Below, piece after piece: positions 31,401-38,258 of a stretch of 64,000 bases of DNA (position 1 is its first letter; every line of letters starts with the position of its first letter). This DNA comes from Pseudomonas syringae (lineage in GTDB: Bacteria; Pseudomonadota; Gammaproteobacteria; Pseudomonadales; Pseudomonadaceae). The DNA lies in contig NZ_JPQU01000029.1 in the NCBI RefSeq assembly GCF_000737245.1, positions 1 to 64,000 of the forward strand. The letters run 5' to 3'. The notes beneath the pieces are model-generated. The model worked only from the letters and a program-made list of their open reading frames with translations. It ran no database searches and was not told the DNA's origin. The position numbers and the translations under genes were made by a program.

Positions 31401-32667
31401 AGGTTTGGCTGCTGGCCTCAGGGTTGCGCCAGTACCCGCGAGCGATACTCGGTCCTGCTGCCCAGATTTCACCGATCTGATTTTCGTTCAACGACTCGCT
31501 GGAAACTGTATCGACGATCCGCACCGCGTGTTCCGACTGGCTGGCACCACAGTTCATCAAGACGCTGCCAGCTCCAGGTTCGGCGCGGTTTTGCGCCAGC
31601 GCCGTGTCGCTGACTTCAAGGTTGGCAATGCCGCGCCCACGCTGGCCGCCGGTCACGAACAAGGTGGCTTCGGCCAGACCGTAGCAGGCAAAAAAGCTGT
31701 CCGCCGTGAAACCACTGGCGGCGAACTTATTGCTGAACAGGTCCAGACTGTCTTGCCGAATCGGCTCGGAACCCGAGAACGCCACCCGCCACTGGCTCAG
31801 GTCCAGGCGCTCAAGAGCCGCCTCGCTGACCCGCTCGCTGCACAGCCGGTACGCGAAGTCCGGGCCGCCACTGACGGTGCCGCCATATTCGCTGATCGCT
31901 TCGAGCCAGCGCAGTGGTCGGGCGAGGAAAGACCCCGGAGACATCAACACGCAGGGCACACCGCTGAAAATCGGTTGCAGCAAGCCCCCGATCAGACCCA
32001 TGTCGTGATACAGCGGCAACCAACTGACGATCACATCGTCCGGGTTGAGATCAATGCCGAAGCCACGGCGGATCAGCAATTCATTAGCGACCAGATTGCC
32101 GTGGGTCACTTGCACGCCTTTGGGCAGCGCAGTGGAGCCGGAGGTGTATTGCAGGAAGGCGATGTCATCGGGCTGCAAATCCGGTTCGCGCCAGCCGTCG
32201 GCCTGCTCGCTGTCGAGGCCATCAACGCACAGCAGTTGCGGCGCATCCACGGCATTCAACTGTTCACTCATTTGCAGCAACGGCTCACGCAGGCTGCTGC
32301 GGGTCAGAATCAAGCGCGGCTCGGCATCGGCGATGATCGACAGCAAGCGCTCCTGATGATGCTGACGCGCCGACTCGGGAGGATACGCTGGCACGGCAAT
32401 CACGCCGGCATACAGGCAACCGAAGAACGCCGCTACATAGTCCGGACCGCTGGGGAACAACAACACCGCGCGTTCACCGGGGGCGACCTGTGCCTGCAAG
32501 GCGGCAGCAATGGTTCGCGCTCTCAGGTCCAGCTGGCGATAACTGAGCACTGCACCTTCGCGGGCATCTTCTGCCAGAAATCGCAGGGCAATACGATCAG
32601 GCTGGCCAGCTGCGCGTTGTTGCAGGGCCTGCACCAGTGTCTTGGGGAGTTCGAACGCGTCGTTCAT
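19417..32667 (-). CDS. pvdL: Pyoverdine chromophore NRPS PvdL
   Basis: A 4416-residue synthetase laid out AL-T / C-A-T / C-A-T-E / C-A-T, the PvdL plan (acyl starter, L-Glu, D-Tyr, L-Dab). The N-terminal 570 residues are a fatty-acyl-AMP-ligase-like domain with [11 protein letters not shown]. Carrier serines are near 617 (GGNSI), 1672 (GGHSL), 2833 (GGDSI) and 4353 (GGHSL). Condensation motifs are HHIIADG near 808, HHIVTEG near 1864 and HHILIDA near 3474; the epimerase has HHLVVDG near 3005. A-domain codes read DVWFFGRIN, DAEGIGAVM and DIWELTADD; the last is the known Dab code. Oddities: an in-frame REP cluster (residues about 2314-2414) in the second A domain, making the protein longer than the ~4340 residues usual for PvdL, and Glu for Asp in the second HHxxxDG. 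ATG at 32667 has AGGA. No PvdS box directly precedes it. Confidence 0.95.
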   Translation of the reverse strand: MNDAFELPKTLVQALQQRAAGQPDRIALRFLAEDAREGAVLSYRQLDLRARTIAAALQAQVAPGERAVLLFPSGPDYVAAFFGCLYAGVIAVPAYPPESARQHHQERLLSIIADAEPRLILTRSSLREPLLQMSEQLNAVDAPQLLCVDGLDSEQADGWREPDLQPDDIAFLQYTSGSTALPKGVQVTHGNLVANELLIRRGFGIDLNPDDVIVSWLPLYHDMGLIGGLLQPIFSGVPCVLMSPGSFLARPLRWLEAISEYGGTVSGGPDFAYRLCSERVSEAALERLDLSQWRVAFSGSEPIRQDSLDLFSNKFAASGFTADSFFACYGLAEATLFVTGGQRGRGIANLEVSDTALAQNRAEPGAGSVLMNCGASQSEHAVRIVDTVSSESLNENQIGEIWAAGPSIARGYWRNPEASSQTFVERDGHTWLRTGDLGFLRHGELFVTGRLKDMLIVRGHNLYPQDIEQAIEREVDVVRKGRVAVFAVTENGVDGIGIAAEISRSVQKILKPDALINAIRQTVAEAFQEAPAVVALLNPGALPKTSSGKLQRTACRTRLADGSLDSYAQFPGKQSVEPVGVNVSEGLQAQIAAIWCEQLKVEQVGAGDNFFLLGGNSIAAAQVMARLREVLGLELNLRLLFEAPSLGQFAAEIDRQRSAGASTQDIIALLPRGGDLPQSLAQNRLWIVWQLDPASAAYNIPAALRLRGELDTQALISSFEQLIQRHESLRTRFLEREGVALQRIDPTSAFTLHQSDFTHLPASEREAHVAQAREHDAQSAFDLERGPLLRVTLVRLDDQEHQLWVTLHHIIADGWSLNVLIDEFSRLYAAASQGQTLALAPLPLHYADYAQWQRDWLAAGEAQRQLAYWTQQLSHEQSDDEHPALSLTTDHPRRALRTHQAARYSLLLDEGLSTALRYTAQEHDATLFMILLAAFQTLLHRYTGQVDIRIGVPGANRPRLETQGLVGFFINTLVLRGKPDPRKPFAQLLGEARLTALDAQAHQDLPFEQLLEAFPQAREQGLFQVMFNHQQRDLSALRRLPGLLADELPWHSREAKFDLQLHSEEDHRGRVVLHFDYAAELFDVQTVRRMAEHFNSLLQQVSDQPLQCIGDIALLSPMERAQQLDWGQAPCVAAARWLPQLLTEQAALTPERVALVWDGGQLSYASLDTQSNRLAHYLRDKGVGPDVCVGICAERSPQLLIGLLAIIKAGGAYVPLDPDYPGERLSYMLRDSNVQLLLTQSHLMPGLPLGDDVIAITLDNLQLDSWPCGAPGLHLLGDNLAYVIYTSGSTGQPKGVGNTHAALAERLQWMQATYQLGADDVLMQKAPVSFDVSVWECFWPLITGCQLLIAAPGEHRDPRRIVELVQQFQVTTLHFVPPLLQLFIEDAGVAQCSSLKQLFSGGEALPAELRNRVLETLPSVQLHNRYGPTETAINVTHWHCRAEDGERSPIGRPLGNVLCRILDAELNPLPAGVPGELCIGGVGLARGYLRRPGLTAERFVPDPLGEEGARLYRTGDRARWSADGVIEYLGRLDQQIKLRGFRVEPEEIEARLLAQTGVRQAVVLLRETHSGTQLIGWYTADSEVTPEQLRNALAAELPDYMVPAQLMRLDSLPLGPSGKLDRRALPEPQWQQREFVEPRSELEQQIAAIWREVLGLQRVGLTDDFFTLGGHSLLATQIVSRTRQACDVELPLRVLFEASELQAFAEQVRLIQLAGDSNRQLPIESVDRSQPVPLSYSQQRMWFLWQLEPDSPAYNVGGMARLRGVLDVSRFEAALQALIARHETLRTTFPSVNGVAFQQVHVESALQMQWQDFSALNEGDRQHRLQAFADAQAHQPFDLERGPLLRACLVKAGEQEHFFVLTLHHIVTEGWAMDIFARELSALYEAFIDDRESPLAPLPVQYLDYSVWQRQWLESGERQRQLDYWTQKLGNEHPLLELPGDRPRPAVQSHRGGLYRFELGDELAAQVRGFNAEHGLTLFMTMTAALAVLLYRYSGQQDLRIGAPVANRIRPESEGLIGAFLNTQVLRCQLNGQMSVADLIDQVRHTVIEGQSNQDLPFDHLVEALQPPRSAAYNPLFQVMCNVQRWEFQQSRSLAGMTVDYLVNDAQATKFDLNLEVTDLNQRLDCCLTYSCDLFDEPRIARMAEHWRNLLRGLLADPQQRLSELPLFAAVERDQLLHSLAAEPGEHDLAHCIHLLFAEQAGKTPDAGALTFAGQTLTYAQLNRRANQLARALREQGVGPQVRVGLALERSHEMVIGLLAILKAGGAYVPLDPEYPLERLHYMIQDSGIGLLLGDEALFEALGQLPQNVIRFPVTGRSALAREEVGTSDTNATSESPSSRARALLQESGASAASSASESLSSRASSLLQGSGGKQASGHADICRSKLARDEASASATYSASEIPSSRASALLPEDVFTSYDDSDLPNLTQPHHQAYLIYTSGSTGQPKGVVVSHGEIAMHCRAVIQRFGMRVDDCELHFYSINFDAATERLLVPLLCGARVVLRAQGQWDAQDICALIRQQQINVLGFTPSYGSQLAQWLASQNETLPVRMCITGGEALTGEHLQRIRATFQPRQFFNAYGPTETVVMPLASLAPDVLEEGTATVPIGHMVGARNGYILDADLTLVPQGATGELYIGGAGLALGYHQRPGLTAERFVVDPFSADGGRMYRTGDLVRQRADGQVEYLGRIDHQVKIRGFRIELGEIESRLLEHPSVREAVVLALDAPSGKQLVGYVAGEGDAARLRDALKAHLLSQLPEYMVPAQLIVLDSMPLTANGKLDRRALPAPDPEHNRLQFVAPQNELQLVLAGIWREVLNIERVGLLDNFFELGGDSILSIQVVSRARQAGIHFSPRDMFQHQTVQTLASVATRSAQIQSEQGPVLGAAQLTPIQHWFFDAEIPQRQHWNQAVLLQPTEQLDPVRLEQALRTLLVQHDALRLRFTLSGGAWQAGHAPLEQCAVLWRAEAASAELFADAQRSLNLERGPLLRAVLVSDGSAPQQLLLAIHHLVVDGVSWRILLDDLQSAYRDQPLPVKTSAFRDWTQRLQVYASSEPLREELNWWQTQLAGSGDLPFDNPQGRQQQAQAHTVSVRLEAQRTRQLLQQAPAAYRTQVNDLLLTALARVVCRWTGAESALIQLEGHGRETLFDDIDLTRSVGWFTSAYPLRLTPLDVANDAGRADSIKTIKEQLRQVPHKGLGYGVLRYLADESCRHCMAALPEALITFNYLGQFDQSFADDALFKPLDASVGPTHDDHAPLPNALSIDGQVYGGELVLRWTFSSERFEPRSIETLANAYLQELAGLIAHCLSDEAGGLTPSDFPLANLTQPQLDALPIPVADIEDVYPLTPMQEGLLLHTLLEPGTGIYYMQDRYRINSDIDPQRFAQAWQAVVARHEALRASFCWDSSEQMLQIIHKPGGTRIDFVDWSAEPEAEHETRLQTLLKNEREAGFDLLREAPFHLRLIRVGEGRYWFMMSNHHILIDAWCRGLLMSDFFEIYTALGEQREAQLALAPRYRDYIGWLQRQDIAQSRQWWRANLQGFERTTYIPTDRPLLREHAGQSGGMLVSDRYTRLDEHDGLRLKELAQRHQLTVNTFAQAAWALVLRRLSGERDVVFGVTVAGRPVDMPQMQRTVGLFINSIALRVSLPADHERCTVLDWLQTLLDRNLQLREHEYVPLVQIQECSELPKGQPLFDSLFVFENAPVEVSVLDRAQSLSASSDSGRTHTNFPLTAVCYPGDELGLHLSFDQRYFDGETVERLLGEFKRLLLALADGIEGDMSALPLLAARERQVLIHGCNQSEREYPLEAGYVRLFEAQVAAHPQRIVATCLEQQWSYQDLNRHANQLGHALLEAGVQLDQPVALLAERGLDLLGMIIGSFKAGAGYLPLDPGLPGQRLSGIIEQSRTPLLVCTAAYQEQAMSLLEGCSCAGKPRLLVWEDVQQGAGPMDNLGVYAGPDNLAYVIFTSGSTGQPKGVMVEQRGMLNNQLSKAPYLDLDQFDVIAQTASQSFDISVWQFLAAPLFGARVDIVPNTVAQDPEALLRHVEDSGITVLESVPSLIQGMFTEDRPPLDRLRWMLPTGEAMPPELAHQWLQTYPQVGLVNAYGPAECSDDVAFFRVDQASTQGSYLPIGTPTDNNRLYLLDEALELVPSGAVGELCIAGIGVGRGYVHDPLRTAQVFVPHPFGAPGERLYRSGDLARRRADGVLEYVGRIDHQVKIRGFRIELGEIEARLHEQPQIREAAVAVQEGPNGKYLVGYLVPVEQQAGELPEIIKARLRASLPDYMVPLHWLILDQLPRNANGKLDRKALPDLDIGQLQSQGYVAPRNELEQTLADIWAQVLKVEQVGVRDNFFELGGHSLLATQIASRVQNALQRNVPLRAMFECSTVQALAAYIEGLESSVITEEKVDRLSDLMAQLEALD
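25428..25724. repeat. Five-arm REP cluster inside pvdL, translated in frame
   Basis: Arms of the GTAGGAGCGNGCTTGCNCGC type occur at about 25429-25452, 25500-25522 (inverted), 25562-25586, 25631-25655 and 25698-25723 (inverted). Left arms are followed by the same spacer start GATGAC(G/A)GACTTTCAGACG. The cluster spans about 297 nt (99 codons) with no stop in the pvdL frame. The encoded peptide is Ser/Ala-rich and repeats [16 protein letters not shown] and SSRASSLL. It lies between motifs A2 and A3 of the Tyr-position adenylation domain. Confidence 0.92.
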
Positions 32668-32708
32668 GGTTGTTCCTGCCTGAGTCCGGCTTGCAATCGG
32701 AAATTCAC

Positions 32709-32737
32709 AAAAAAGGGGCGCAGCATTGGGCGCACCC
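32709..32737 (-). terminator. Intrinsic terminator or attenuator between pvdG and pvdL
   Basis: On the minus strand GGGTGCGC, loop CCAATGCT, GCGCCCC, then six T. The stem is GGG and GCGC pairing with GCGC and CCC with one bulged T. It stands 30 bp after the pvdG stop and about 40 bp before the pvdL start. Confidence 0.65.
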
Positions 32738-32767
32738 GATGTCGCAGTTCAAGACGTCGCGGCTAAG

Positions 32768-33532
32768 TCAGCTGGCCGCCGCGGCCGGTGAGCGTTGCCG
32801 ACTGGCCCGCGCCAGATGTTGCTCGGCGTAGCGCCGCACGCAGCGCAGCAGCGGGGCTTGCTGGTCATGGAGAAAAAAGTGGTGGCCTTCGAACATGTCC
32901 AGCGAGAAACCCACCAGGGTTTCGTCCTGCCAGTGCAAAAGTTCCTCGACACGCACACTGTCCTGCCTGCCACCGAACACGTGCAGCGGCATCGGCAATG
33001 GCTCGCGAGGCTGATAGCGGAAGCTACCGCAGAGCAGGAAATCTGCCCGCAGAATGGGCAGCATCAGCGCCATCAGTTCGCGGTCGGCGAGTGCCTCTTC
33101 GGTGGTGCCTTGCAGACTGCGCAGGCGCTCGATCAATTCGGCGTCGGTCTTGGCCTGGCGGTATTCGCTGACATCCCGGTGCGCAGGTCCGGCAGTGGCC
33201 GAGACGAACAGACACAGCGGCGGCGCGGCATGCAGTTCCAGCAGCGCATGAGCCAGCTCATAGGCGAGCAGACCGCCCAGGCTGTGACCGAACAATGCGT
33301 AAGGCTGGTCCGGGGTCAGTAGCAGCTGGCGGCGAATCTCAAGGGCCAGTTGCGTCGCCAGCTGCCGGATATCGGTGTGCAGCGGCTCGTTCATGCGCAT
33401 ACCGCGCCCGGGCAGCTCGAGCGGATGGACTTCAAGCCACTGCGGCAAGGTACGCCGCCAGCGGCTGTAGACCATGGCACTGGCGCCGGAATATGGGAGG
33501 CAGAACAGACGAAGGCTGTTGAAGGCGCTCAC
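32768..33532 (-). CDS. pvdG: Type II thioesterase (PvdG)
   Basis: A 254-residue editing thioesterase that removes wrongly primed or stalled acyl groups from NRPS carrier domains. It starts [13 protein letters not shown], has the nucleophile motif FGHSLGG (Ser near 77) and a C-terminal EGHHFFL histidine. Length is normal for the family. The start is GTG at 33532, directly after the mbtH stop (TGA, one base, GTG), implying translational coupling; an internal ATG would delete family-conserved sequence. The next gene, pvdL, follows after 100 bp that contain a terminator-like hairpin. Confidence 0.93.
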   Translation of the reverse strand: MSAFNSLRLFCLPYSGASAMVYSRWRRTLPQWLEVHPLELPGRGMRMNEPLHTDIRQLATQLALEIRRQLLLTPDQPYALFGHSLGGLLAYELAHALLELHAAPPLCLFVSATAGPAHRDVSEYRQAKTDAELIERLRSLQGTTEEALADRELMALMLPILRADFLLCGSFRYQPREPLPMPLHVFGGRQDSVRVEELLHWQDETLVGFSLDMFEGHHFFLHDQQAPLLRCVRRYAEQHLARASRQRSPAAAAS

Positions 33533-33533
33533 T

Positions 33534-33752
33534 TCAGGCCACCACTTTGTCCTGATCCATCTTCTGTCGCAGGCTCAGTGGACGCATGTCAGTCCAGTGC
33601 TGTTCGATGTATTCCAGGCATTCCTTCTTCAAGCCCTTGACGCCAACCGCACGCCAGCCCATAGGGATAGCCTTGTAATCCGGCCAGATGGAGTACTGCT
33701 CTTCGTGGTTGCAGACCACCTGAAACGTGAGGTCTTCGCGATCAAATACCAT
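33534..33752 (-). CDS. MbtH-like protein
   Basis: A 72-residue MbtH-family protein, with the signature [19 protein letters not shown] and the downstream Trp in QHWTDMRP. MbtH proteins bind adenylation domains and are needed for their solubility or activity; this one is the equivalent of P. aeruginosa PA2412. It is the first gene of mbtH-pvdG-(pvdL), reading away from pvdS. ATG at 33752 has AGGA about 8 bp upstream. Confidence 0.95.
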   Translation of the reverse strand: MVFDREDLTFQVVCNHEEQYSIWPDYKAIPMGWRAVGVKGLKKECLEYIEQHWTDMRPLSLRQKMDQDKVVA

Positions 33753-33809
33753 GTCGTGTTCCTGCTCAGTAGAGGCCCGTGCGGGGAGTCGGGGCTGTCA
33801 CCAAGGAGA

Positions 33810-33833
33810 ACGGATGGGGTTGAAAAATAATTA
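33810..33833 (-). promoter_or_regulatory. PvdS-dependent promoter of mbtH-pvdG-pvdL
   Basis: On the minus strand: TAATT, 16 bases, CGTT, one base from the PvdS consensus TAAAT-N16/17-CGT. It lies about 60 bp before the mbtH start. It is the nearest recognisable promoter for pvdL too, which would require read-through of the hairpin at 32709-32737. Confidence 0.75.
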
Positions 33834-33922
33834 GTAACGCAAAAATTGCTGAAGCTCAGGCAGAGCAAGCGGTGAGGCATGGCGCAGGCAACAAAACCCG
33901 GTGATAGATATATTTCTCAATT

Positions 33923-33941
33923 GACAATAATTATCATCCAG
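33923..33941 (+). promoter_or_regulatory. Fur-box-like operator upstream of pvdS
   Basis: GACAATAATTATCATCCAG matches the 19-bp Fur consensus at 12 positions, concentrated in the first 15 bases, and stands about 75 bp before the pvdS start. Fur repression of pvdS is established in Pseudomonas. Confidence 0.7.
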
Positions 33942-33961
33942 CCTAATTTGTTGCCCGGTGT

Positions 33962-33978
33962 GTAGGGAGCTTCCCTAC
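33962..33978 (+). promoter_or_regulatory. Inverted repeat in the pvdS leader
   Basis: GTAGGGA-GCT-TCCCTAC, 7-bp perfect arms, between the Fur-like box and the ribosome site of pvdS. It could be a small leader hairpin or a protein-binding site; nothing in the sequence decides this. Confidence 0.4.
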
Positions 33979-34014
33979 TGAGCTTCAGCTGCCCATTGCT
34001 GCAAGGTGATTTCC

Positions 34015-34560
34015 ATGCCGGAACAATTATCCACAAGTACGTGCGATTCACCGTTACTCCAGGCGTTCGTTGAAAACCGTCTGATTCTGGTCAAGATCGC
34101 CGCTCGCATCACGGGGTGCCGATCAAGAGCCGAAGACGTCGTGCAGGACGCATTCTTCAGGTTGCAGTCCGCGCCACAGATCACCTCCTCTATCAAGGCC
34201 CAGCTCAGTTACCTGTTTCAGATCGTGCGCAACCTGGCGATCGATCACTACCGCAAACAGGCACTGGAGCAGAAGTATTCGGGTAGCGAAGAAGAGGGCT
34301 TGAATGTGGTGATCCACGGCGCCTCCCCTGAAACCTCGCACATCAACTTCACCACCCTTGAAACCATCGCCGACGCCCTGACCGAATTGCCTAGCCGCAC
34401 ACGCTATGCCTTCGAGATGTACAGGCTGCACGGAGTCCCGCAGAAGGACATTGCCAAGGAACTGGGCGTCTCCCCGACGCTGGTCAACTTTATGATTCGT
34501 GATGCCTTGGTGCACTGCCGCAAGGTTTCGCTACAGGAAGCCCGGGCCGTACGCCGCTGA
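34015..34560 (+). CDS. pvdS: Extracytoplasmic-function sigma factor PvdS
   Basis: A 181-residue iron-starvation sigma factor that directs RNA polymerase to pyoverdine promoters. Sigma region 2 includes RAEDVVQDAFFRLQ and YLFQIVRNLAIDHYRKQ; region 4 includes LPSRTRYAFEMYRLHGVPQK and the helix-turn-helix VSPTLVNFMIRDALVHCRK. It closely resembles PvdS as I know it. ATG at 34015 (MPEQLS) has AAGGTGA upstream and is preferred over the ATG at 34006. A Fur-like box precedes it. It is divergent from mbtH, and three promoters in the window match its consensus. Confidence 0.96.
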   Translation: MPEQLSTSTCDSPLLQAFVENRLILVKIAARITGCRSRAEDVVQDAFFRLQSAPQITSSIKAQLSYLFQIVRNLAIDHYRKQALEQKYSGSEEEGLNVVIHGASPETSHINFTTLETIADALTELPSRTRYAFEMYRLHGVPQKDIAKELGVSPTLVNFMIRDALVHCRKVSLQEARAVRR

Positions 34561-34634
34561 ACAGCATCGGGCAGGTGACCCTGCCCGCGCGGGGCTTTCG
34601 CAATACAAATATTCCTGTGAACCGAACGTTCCTG

Positions 34635-34725
34635 CGTGGGAGCGAATTCATTCGCGAGGCGGCGCGTCAGTCAGTTCATATTCAGGCTCCTGACCCCTTC
34701 GCGAATAAATTCGCTCCCGCAACAG
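34635..34725. repeat. BIME after pvdS
   Basis: Arms CGTGGGAGCGAATTCATTCG and, inverted, CGAATAAATTCGCTCCCGCA, imperfect in the centre, separate the convergent pvdS and acetyltransferase genes. Confidence 0.85.
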
Positions 34726-34740
34726 GTACATCACGGCCAA

Positions 34741-35364
34741 TCAAACCCACTCACACTGCTCATAAAACCGCTGCCGATCCAGGGTCATCAGCGCCGCACG
34801 CTTATGCGGAAAATCGAACTCCTTCTCCCGCACAAAACCCTGGCCCTGCAGGTAAGCGATCATCTTTGCATTGTCAGCTCGCGGCTCGCTGACGAGCCGC
34901 CGGGTGCGCTCATCGTCGGTGAACAGGTAGTGCACCAGTGTCGATAACCAACTGGCAACCTTGTGTGGTCCGCGATGAGTTTCCTCGCCCACCAGCATGT
35001 GAATTCCCCGATCATAATCCTGCGCATCGCAGAACGGCCCGATGCGATCTTCCATGGCCCAATAGGCTTCAAAGTAGGCGAACGGCTGATCGTCGAAACA
35101 GCCGATCAGGGTCAATGTGTGGGGATCGTTGGCGAGCTTGAGCAAATAGTCGCGATGTTGTTCCAGCGTGCCCTGCTCCTGCCAGAACTGCGCCACGCGC
35201 GGATTGTTTTGCCAGCGGTGAAATCGCTCCAGGTCATGACCGACATCCAGAGTTCGCAGGGAAACCCAAGCGTCCAGCCTGGCGTCATAACGGCGGTAGA
35301 CTTCGCCATCCGGCTTGGGTGGACGTGGCAAAAGGCGGGCGGCTAGTAGTAATGACTGGGGCAT
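34741..35364 (-). CDS. Siderophore N-acetyltransferase, IucB/PvdYII-like GNAT
   Basis: A 207-residue GNAT protein of the IucB-type siderophore acetylase family: FHRWQNNPRVAQFWQE, FAYFEAYWA, IHMLVGE and the C-terminal SEPRADNAKMIAYLQGQGF. IucB acetylates N6-hydroxylysine in aerobactin, and PvdYII acetylates N5-hydroxyornithine in some pyoverdines. A perfect PvdS box lies about 40-60 bp upstream, so it belongs to the iron-starvation regulon. I infer an acetyl-hydroxyornithine residue in this strain's pyoverdine. ATG at 35364 has a weak ribosome site. It could also act on another hydroxamate. Confidence 0.8.
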   Translation of the reverse strand: MPQSLLLAARLLPRPPKPDGEVYRRYDARLDAWVSLRTLDVGHDLERFHRWQNNPRVAQFWQEQGTLEQHRDYLLKLANDPHTLTLIGCFDDQPFAYFEAYWAMEDRIGPFCDAQDYDRGIHMLVGEETHRGPHKVASWLSTLVHYLFTDDERTRRLVSEPRADNAKMIAYLQGQGFVREKEFDFPHKRAALMTLDRQRFYEQCEWV

Positions 35365-35401
35365 GCTTTGGGCTCACGAATTGAGGTCATTACCTCTTGG
35401 A

Positions 35402-35425
35402 ACGACAACCGGCGAGTAGAATTTA
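35402..35425 (-). promoter_or_regulatory. PvdS-dependent promoter of the acetyltransferase
   Basis: On the minus strand: TAAAT, exactly 16 bases, CGTT, a full match to the PvdS consensus, ending about 38 bp before the acetyltransferase start. Confidence 0.85.
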
Positions 35426-35498
35426 GCCTTGGCGACGCTTCTGCGTCCGAGCCCAGGTTAAAAACTTACTAGCCAGGGTCTTCCACTTCCATGTGAAA

Positions 35499-35512
35499 AT
35501 GTCGACCGACAT
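35499..35512. promoter_or_regulatory. 14-bp palindromic operator before the TetR gene
   Basis: ATGTCG-AC-CGACAT, perfect 6-bp arms, 27 bp before the preferred TetR start. The identical 14-mer stands before the FabF-like gene at 37488-37501, so it is probably the operator of this TetR protein, with autoregulation. Confidence 0.75.
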
Positions 35513-35539
35513 TCTATGAGCGCCTGGGAGGCTCGCCGT

Positions 35540-36103
35540 ATGCGGTACACGCAAGATCACAAAGCACAAACCCGTGAACGTATTCTTCAGGAAGCTTCGG
35601 CGCGTTTTCGCCGTGACGGGATCGGCGCAACCGGGCTGCAGCCATTAATGAAGGCGCTGGGCCTGACCCATGGCGGGTTTTACGCGCACTTCAAATCCAA
35701 GGACGAGTTGGTAGAGGAGGCCCTGCGGTGCGCCGCCGACGAGGCGAGCGAATACACCAGCAAAGCGTTTTCACAGGAGCACGCACTCACCGCGTTCGTT
35801 GATTTGTACCTGAGCGAAATCCACCGCGACACCCCGGAAAAAGGCTGCCCGTTACCGACCATGGCGGCAGAGCTGGGCCAGCGCAGCCAACCCAGCGCAA
35901 TCACCGATGAGCTTTTGCAGGCGCGACTGGCCTCTCTGGAAAATGCGCTGCGTGGCACTGGCTCGGACGTGAACAGTGTGGTGATGCTGTCAACGATGGT
36001 GGGCGCGTTGTTGCTGTCACGGAGCACTCAGGACCCGGCTCTTTCCACCCGAATCCTGGACACCGCCCGCGAGTGGCTCAAACAACAAACCAGCGACGCT
36101 TGA
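35540..36103 (+). CDS. TetR-family transcriptional regulator
   Basis: A 187-residue TetR-type repressor. The N-terminal helix-turn-helix is TRERILQEASARFRRDG ... LTHGGFYAHFKSKDEL; the ligand domain shows the ETPEKGCPLP-like DTPEKGCPLPTMAAEL segment seen in many TetR proteins. I prefer the ATG at 35540 (GGGAGG 8 bp upstream) to the one at 35516, which would place the operator against the coding sequence. It is tail to tail with the FabF-like gene, whose stop codon abuts its own (TGATCA). The shared palindrome suggests that it represses itself and that gene. The ligand is unknown. Confidence 0.85.
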   Translation: MRYTQDHKAQTRERILQEASARFRRDGIGATGLQPLMKALGLTHGGFYAHFKSKDELVEEALRCAADEASEYTSKAFSQEHALTAFVDLYLSEIHRDTPEKGCPLPTMAAELGQRSQPSAITDELLQARLASLENALRGTGSDVNSVVMLSTMVGALLLSRSTQDPALSTRILDTAREWLKQQTSDA

Positions 36104-37378
36104 TCAACCGTGCCAGCGGCGCAATAACAGGCTCGCATTGACCCCGCCAAACCCAAAGCCATTGGACAAGGCGTATTCAATATGCATGGCTCGCGCAGTG
36201 CCGTGGACGATATCCAGCCCCTCAGCAGCTTCATCGGGGTTCTCGTAATTGAGGGTCGCCGGGGCGATCTGGTCGCGAATCGCCAGGGCCGTGAAAATCG
36301 CCTCGATCCCCCCCGCCGCGCCCAGCAGATGCCCGGTCGCGGATTTGGTTGACGTCACCGCGATGGACTGCTGATCACCGAAAATCGCTTTGATCGCGGC
36401 CATCTCGCCTTTATCGCCTACCTGGGTCGAGGTCGCATGGGCGTTGAGGTGCTGGATCTGCGACGCATCGATTCCAGCCTGCCCAATGGCTGTGCGCATC
36501 GCCCGCTGAGCGCCACTGCCATCCTCTGGACCGGCCGTCAGGTGATAAGCGTCGGCGCTGGTGCCGTACCCGACCAGCTCGACAATCGGCTTGGCGCCCC
36601 GAGCAAGTGCATGCTCCAGAGACTCGATCACCAGAATCCCGGCCCCTTCACCCATGACGAAACCATCACGGTCTCGGTCAAACGGCCGTGAAGCCCTTTC
36701 GGGGGTTTCGTTGAAGCCGCTGGACAAGGCCCGAGCCGCCGCGAACCCGGCAAGACTGACACGATCAATGGCCGCTTCAGCTCCGCCGCAAATAGCAATG
36801 TCGGCTTCGCCACACCTGATCATTCGCGCAGCATCACCGATCGCCTGCACGCCCGCAGCACAAGCGGTAACCGGTGCGCCCAATGGACCTTTGAAGCCGT
36901 GCTGAATGGAGACATGCCCTGCCGCGAGATTGACCAGAAAAGACGGGATAGTGAACGGCGACAAACGTCGCGGGCCGCGAGTGTCAGTGGTGCGCACGGC
37001 ATCCGCGATGGTCCCGAATCCGCCAATGCCGGAGCCGATGATCGTGGCGGTTCGCTCCTTGTCCTGCTCACTGTGGGCGACCCAGCCAGCCTGATCAATC
37101 GCCTGCTTCGCTGCGCCAAGGGCGAACAGAATGAAGCGATCCATTTTCTTTTGCTCTTTGGCGGGCACTGCGCTGTCAGCATCAAAGCCGGCTTCGGTGT
37201 CCTCAGCCAGCAACGGCACCCGGCCGCCGATCTTGCCTGGCAAATCCGCCACGAATTCCTCTGCCAACCTGACAATGCCCGAACGTCCCGCTAACAATCG
37301 CTGCCAGACCGTTTCGACGCCGCTACCCAAGGGCGTCACCAGCCCCATACCGGTTACCACGATGCGTCGAGCGCTCAT
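36104..37378 (-). CDS. Beta-ketoacyl-ACP synthase II-like (FabF-like)
   Basis: A 424-residue ketosynthase, close to FabF length (about 413). It has the active-site Cys in VTACAAGVQAIGDA, His in NAHATSTQVGD and His in KSATGHLLGAAGG, so the triad is complete. It would elongate an acyl-ACP by condensation with malonyl-ACP. ATG at 37378 has GGGAG upstream; the longer frame to 37444 is rejected. It is not in a fab operon but alone beside a TetR gene, with the same 14-bp palindrome 110 bp upstream, so it is probably an inducible accessory ketosynthase. A role in modified fatty acids or membrane adaptation is plausible; no link to pyoverdine is shown. Confidence 0.88.
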   Translation of the reverse strand: MSARRIVVTGMGLVTPLGSGVETVWQRLLAGRSGIVRLAEEFVADLPGKIGGRVPLLAEDTEAGFDADSAVPAKEQKKMDRFILFALGAAKQAIDQAGWVAHSEQDKERTATIIGSGIGGFGTIADAVRTTDTRGPRRLSPFTIPSFLVNLAAGHVSIQHGFKGPLGAPVTACAAGVQAIGDAARMIRCGEADIAICGGAEAAIDRVSLAGFAAARALSSGFNETPERASRPFDRDRDGFVMGEGAGILVIESLEHALARGAKPIVELVGYGTSADAYHLTAGPEDGSGAQRAMRTAIGQAGIDASQIQHLNAHATSTQVGDKGEMAAIKAIFGDQQSIAVTSTKSATGHLLGAAGGIEAIFTALAIRDQIAPATLNYENPDEAAEGLDIVHGTARAMHIEYALSNGFGFGGVNASLLLRRWHG

Positions 37379-37487
37379 AGATGGCACTCCCGTCTGATAA
37401 GCGCAGTGGCGTTTTGATGGATACCGCTCATTGGAAATCTCCACATGACAATCGTTTAAGTATTACGACCATAATTTTATTGATTGT

Positions 37488-37501
37488 ATGTCGACCGACA
37501 T
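37488..37501. promoter_or_regulatory. 14-bp palindromic operator before the FabF-like gene
   Basis: Identical to the palindrome at 35499-35512 (ATGTCG-AC-CGACAT), and both are followed by TTC(C/T)ATG. It stands about 110 bp before the ketosynthase start. Confidence 0.75.
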
Positions 37502-37595
37502 TCCATGTGTCAATAGGACGCTCAATCAGGAGGAATGATTGAAGGGCTTTCTGCAAAAGCAGGTTGTGTAGGAGCTGTCGAAAAAACGCAGAACC

Positions 37596-37628
37596 TGTGG
37601 GAGCTCACGAGCATCGCGAGCTCCCACA
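37596..37628. repeat. Short REP-like palindrome
   Basis: TGTGGGAGCTC, 11 bases, GAGCTCCCACA: perfect 11-bp arms, preceded at about 37567 by a partial GTAGGAGCTGTCG unit. It lies after the ComEA-like gene, whose stop is at 37690. Confidence 0.75.
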
Positions 37629-37689
37629 ATGAAAGCATTCCAGGGAAGTGGCCGGTCAAAGACCGGCCTGTGCAGCAGGGGTTAAAGCA

Positions 37690-38079
37690 TCACTGGATGG
37701 AAATCTTGTCACGGTTCTTGTCGAGAATGGCCTTGCCGATGCCTTTGACTTCGATCAGCTCATCCACCGATGTGAACTCGCCATTGGCCTCGCGATAAGC
37801 AACGATGGCCAACGCCTTGCCTTTGCCGATGCCTGACAGCTCCTTCTGAAGCGTCTCTGCGTCCGCCGTATTGATATTGACCTGGCCCATCATCTGCTCC
37901 TGCATTGCAGGTGCAGCCATATCGCTCATCGCAGGTGCAGCCATGGATGAATTGATCGCTGGTGCAGTGGCTTTCATTGAGCTACCCATCGCAGGCGCCA
38001 TATCCGTGGCAGCCGTTGCAGCAACAGAGGCTGTTCCCAACAAAGCAAATATCAGTGAGTACACAATAGATTTACGCAT
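37690..38079 (-). CDS. ComEA-like helix-hairpin-helix protein, secreted
   Basis: A 129-residue exported protein. The N-terminal MRKSIVYSLIFALLGTASVAATA is a signal peptide. A Met/Ala/Pro-rich segment of about 45 residues follows, with repeats such as AAPAM, then a C-terminal helix-hairpin-helix pair, VNINTADAETLQ ... LSGIGKGKALAIV ... LIEVKGIGKAILDK. ComEA proteins bind double-stranded DNA in the periplasm during uptake; short Pseudomonas homologues beside wbpM have not been assigned a firm role as far as I know. ATG at 38079 has GGAG upstream; the longer frame to 38115 adds residues before the signal peptide. Confidence 0.85.
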   Translation of the reverse strand: MRKSIVYSLIFALLGTASVAATAATDMAPAMGSSMKATAPAINSSMAAPAMSDMAAPAMQEQMMGQVNINTADAETLQKELSGIGKGKALAIVAYREANGEFTSVDELIEVKGIGKAILDKNRDKISIQ

Positions 38080-38219
38080 GAAGAACTCCGTGACTTCATT
38101 AAGTGATCGCAACATTGCTTATGCTGCGGTCCAAAAAATAGTCCAGCCGGAGGGTTTTCGAAAGAAAGCATGCGTGTCTTTCTATTACATGTAAAAGTTT
38201 GAAATCATTAGATAAATGA

Positions 38220-38249
38220 CCTTCTATTTATTAGCAAATAAATAGAAGG
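38220..38249 (-). terminator. AT-rich 13-bp hairpin after wbpM
   Basis: CCTTCTATTTATT, loop AGCA, AATAAATAGAAGG: a perfect 13-bp stem 10 bp after the wbpM stop. The run of T after it on the minus strand is poor, so it may act as a terminator or as an mRNA 3'-end stabiliser. Confidence 0.5.
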
Positions 38250-38258
38250 CCTTGACTC

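Noticed and set aside
31105..32766. 553-codon plus-strand frame opposite pvdL
   Set aside because: Antisense to the well-supported acyl-ligase domain; no domain character.
34564..34592. GGGCAG/CTGCCC inverted pair just after pvdS as a terminator
   Set aside because: No T run follows; the BIME at 34635 is a better candidate for a transcript-end structure.
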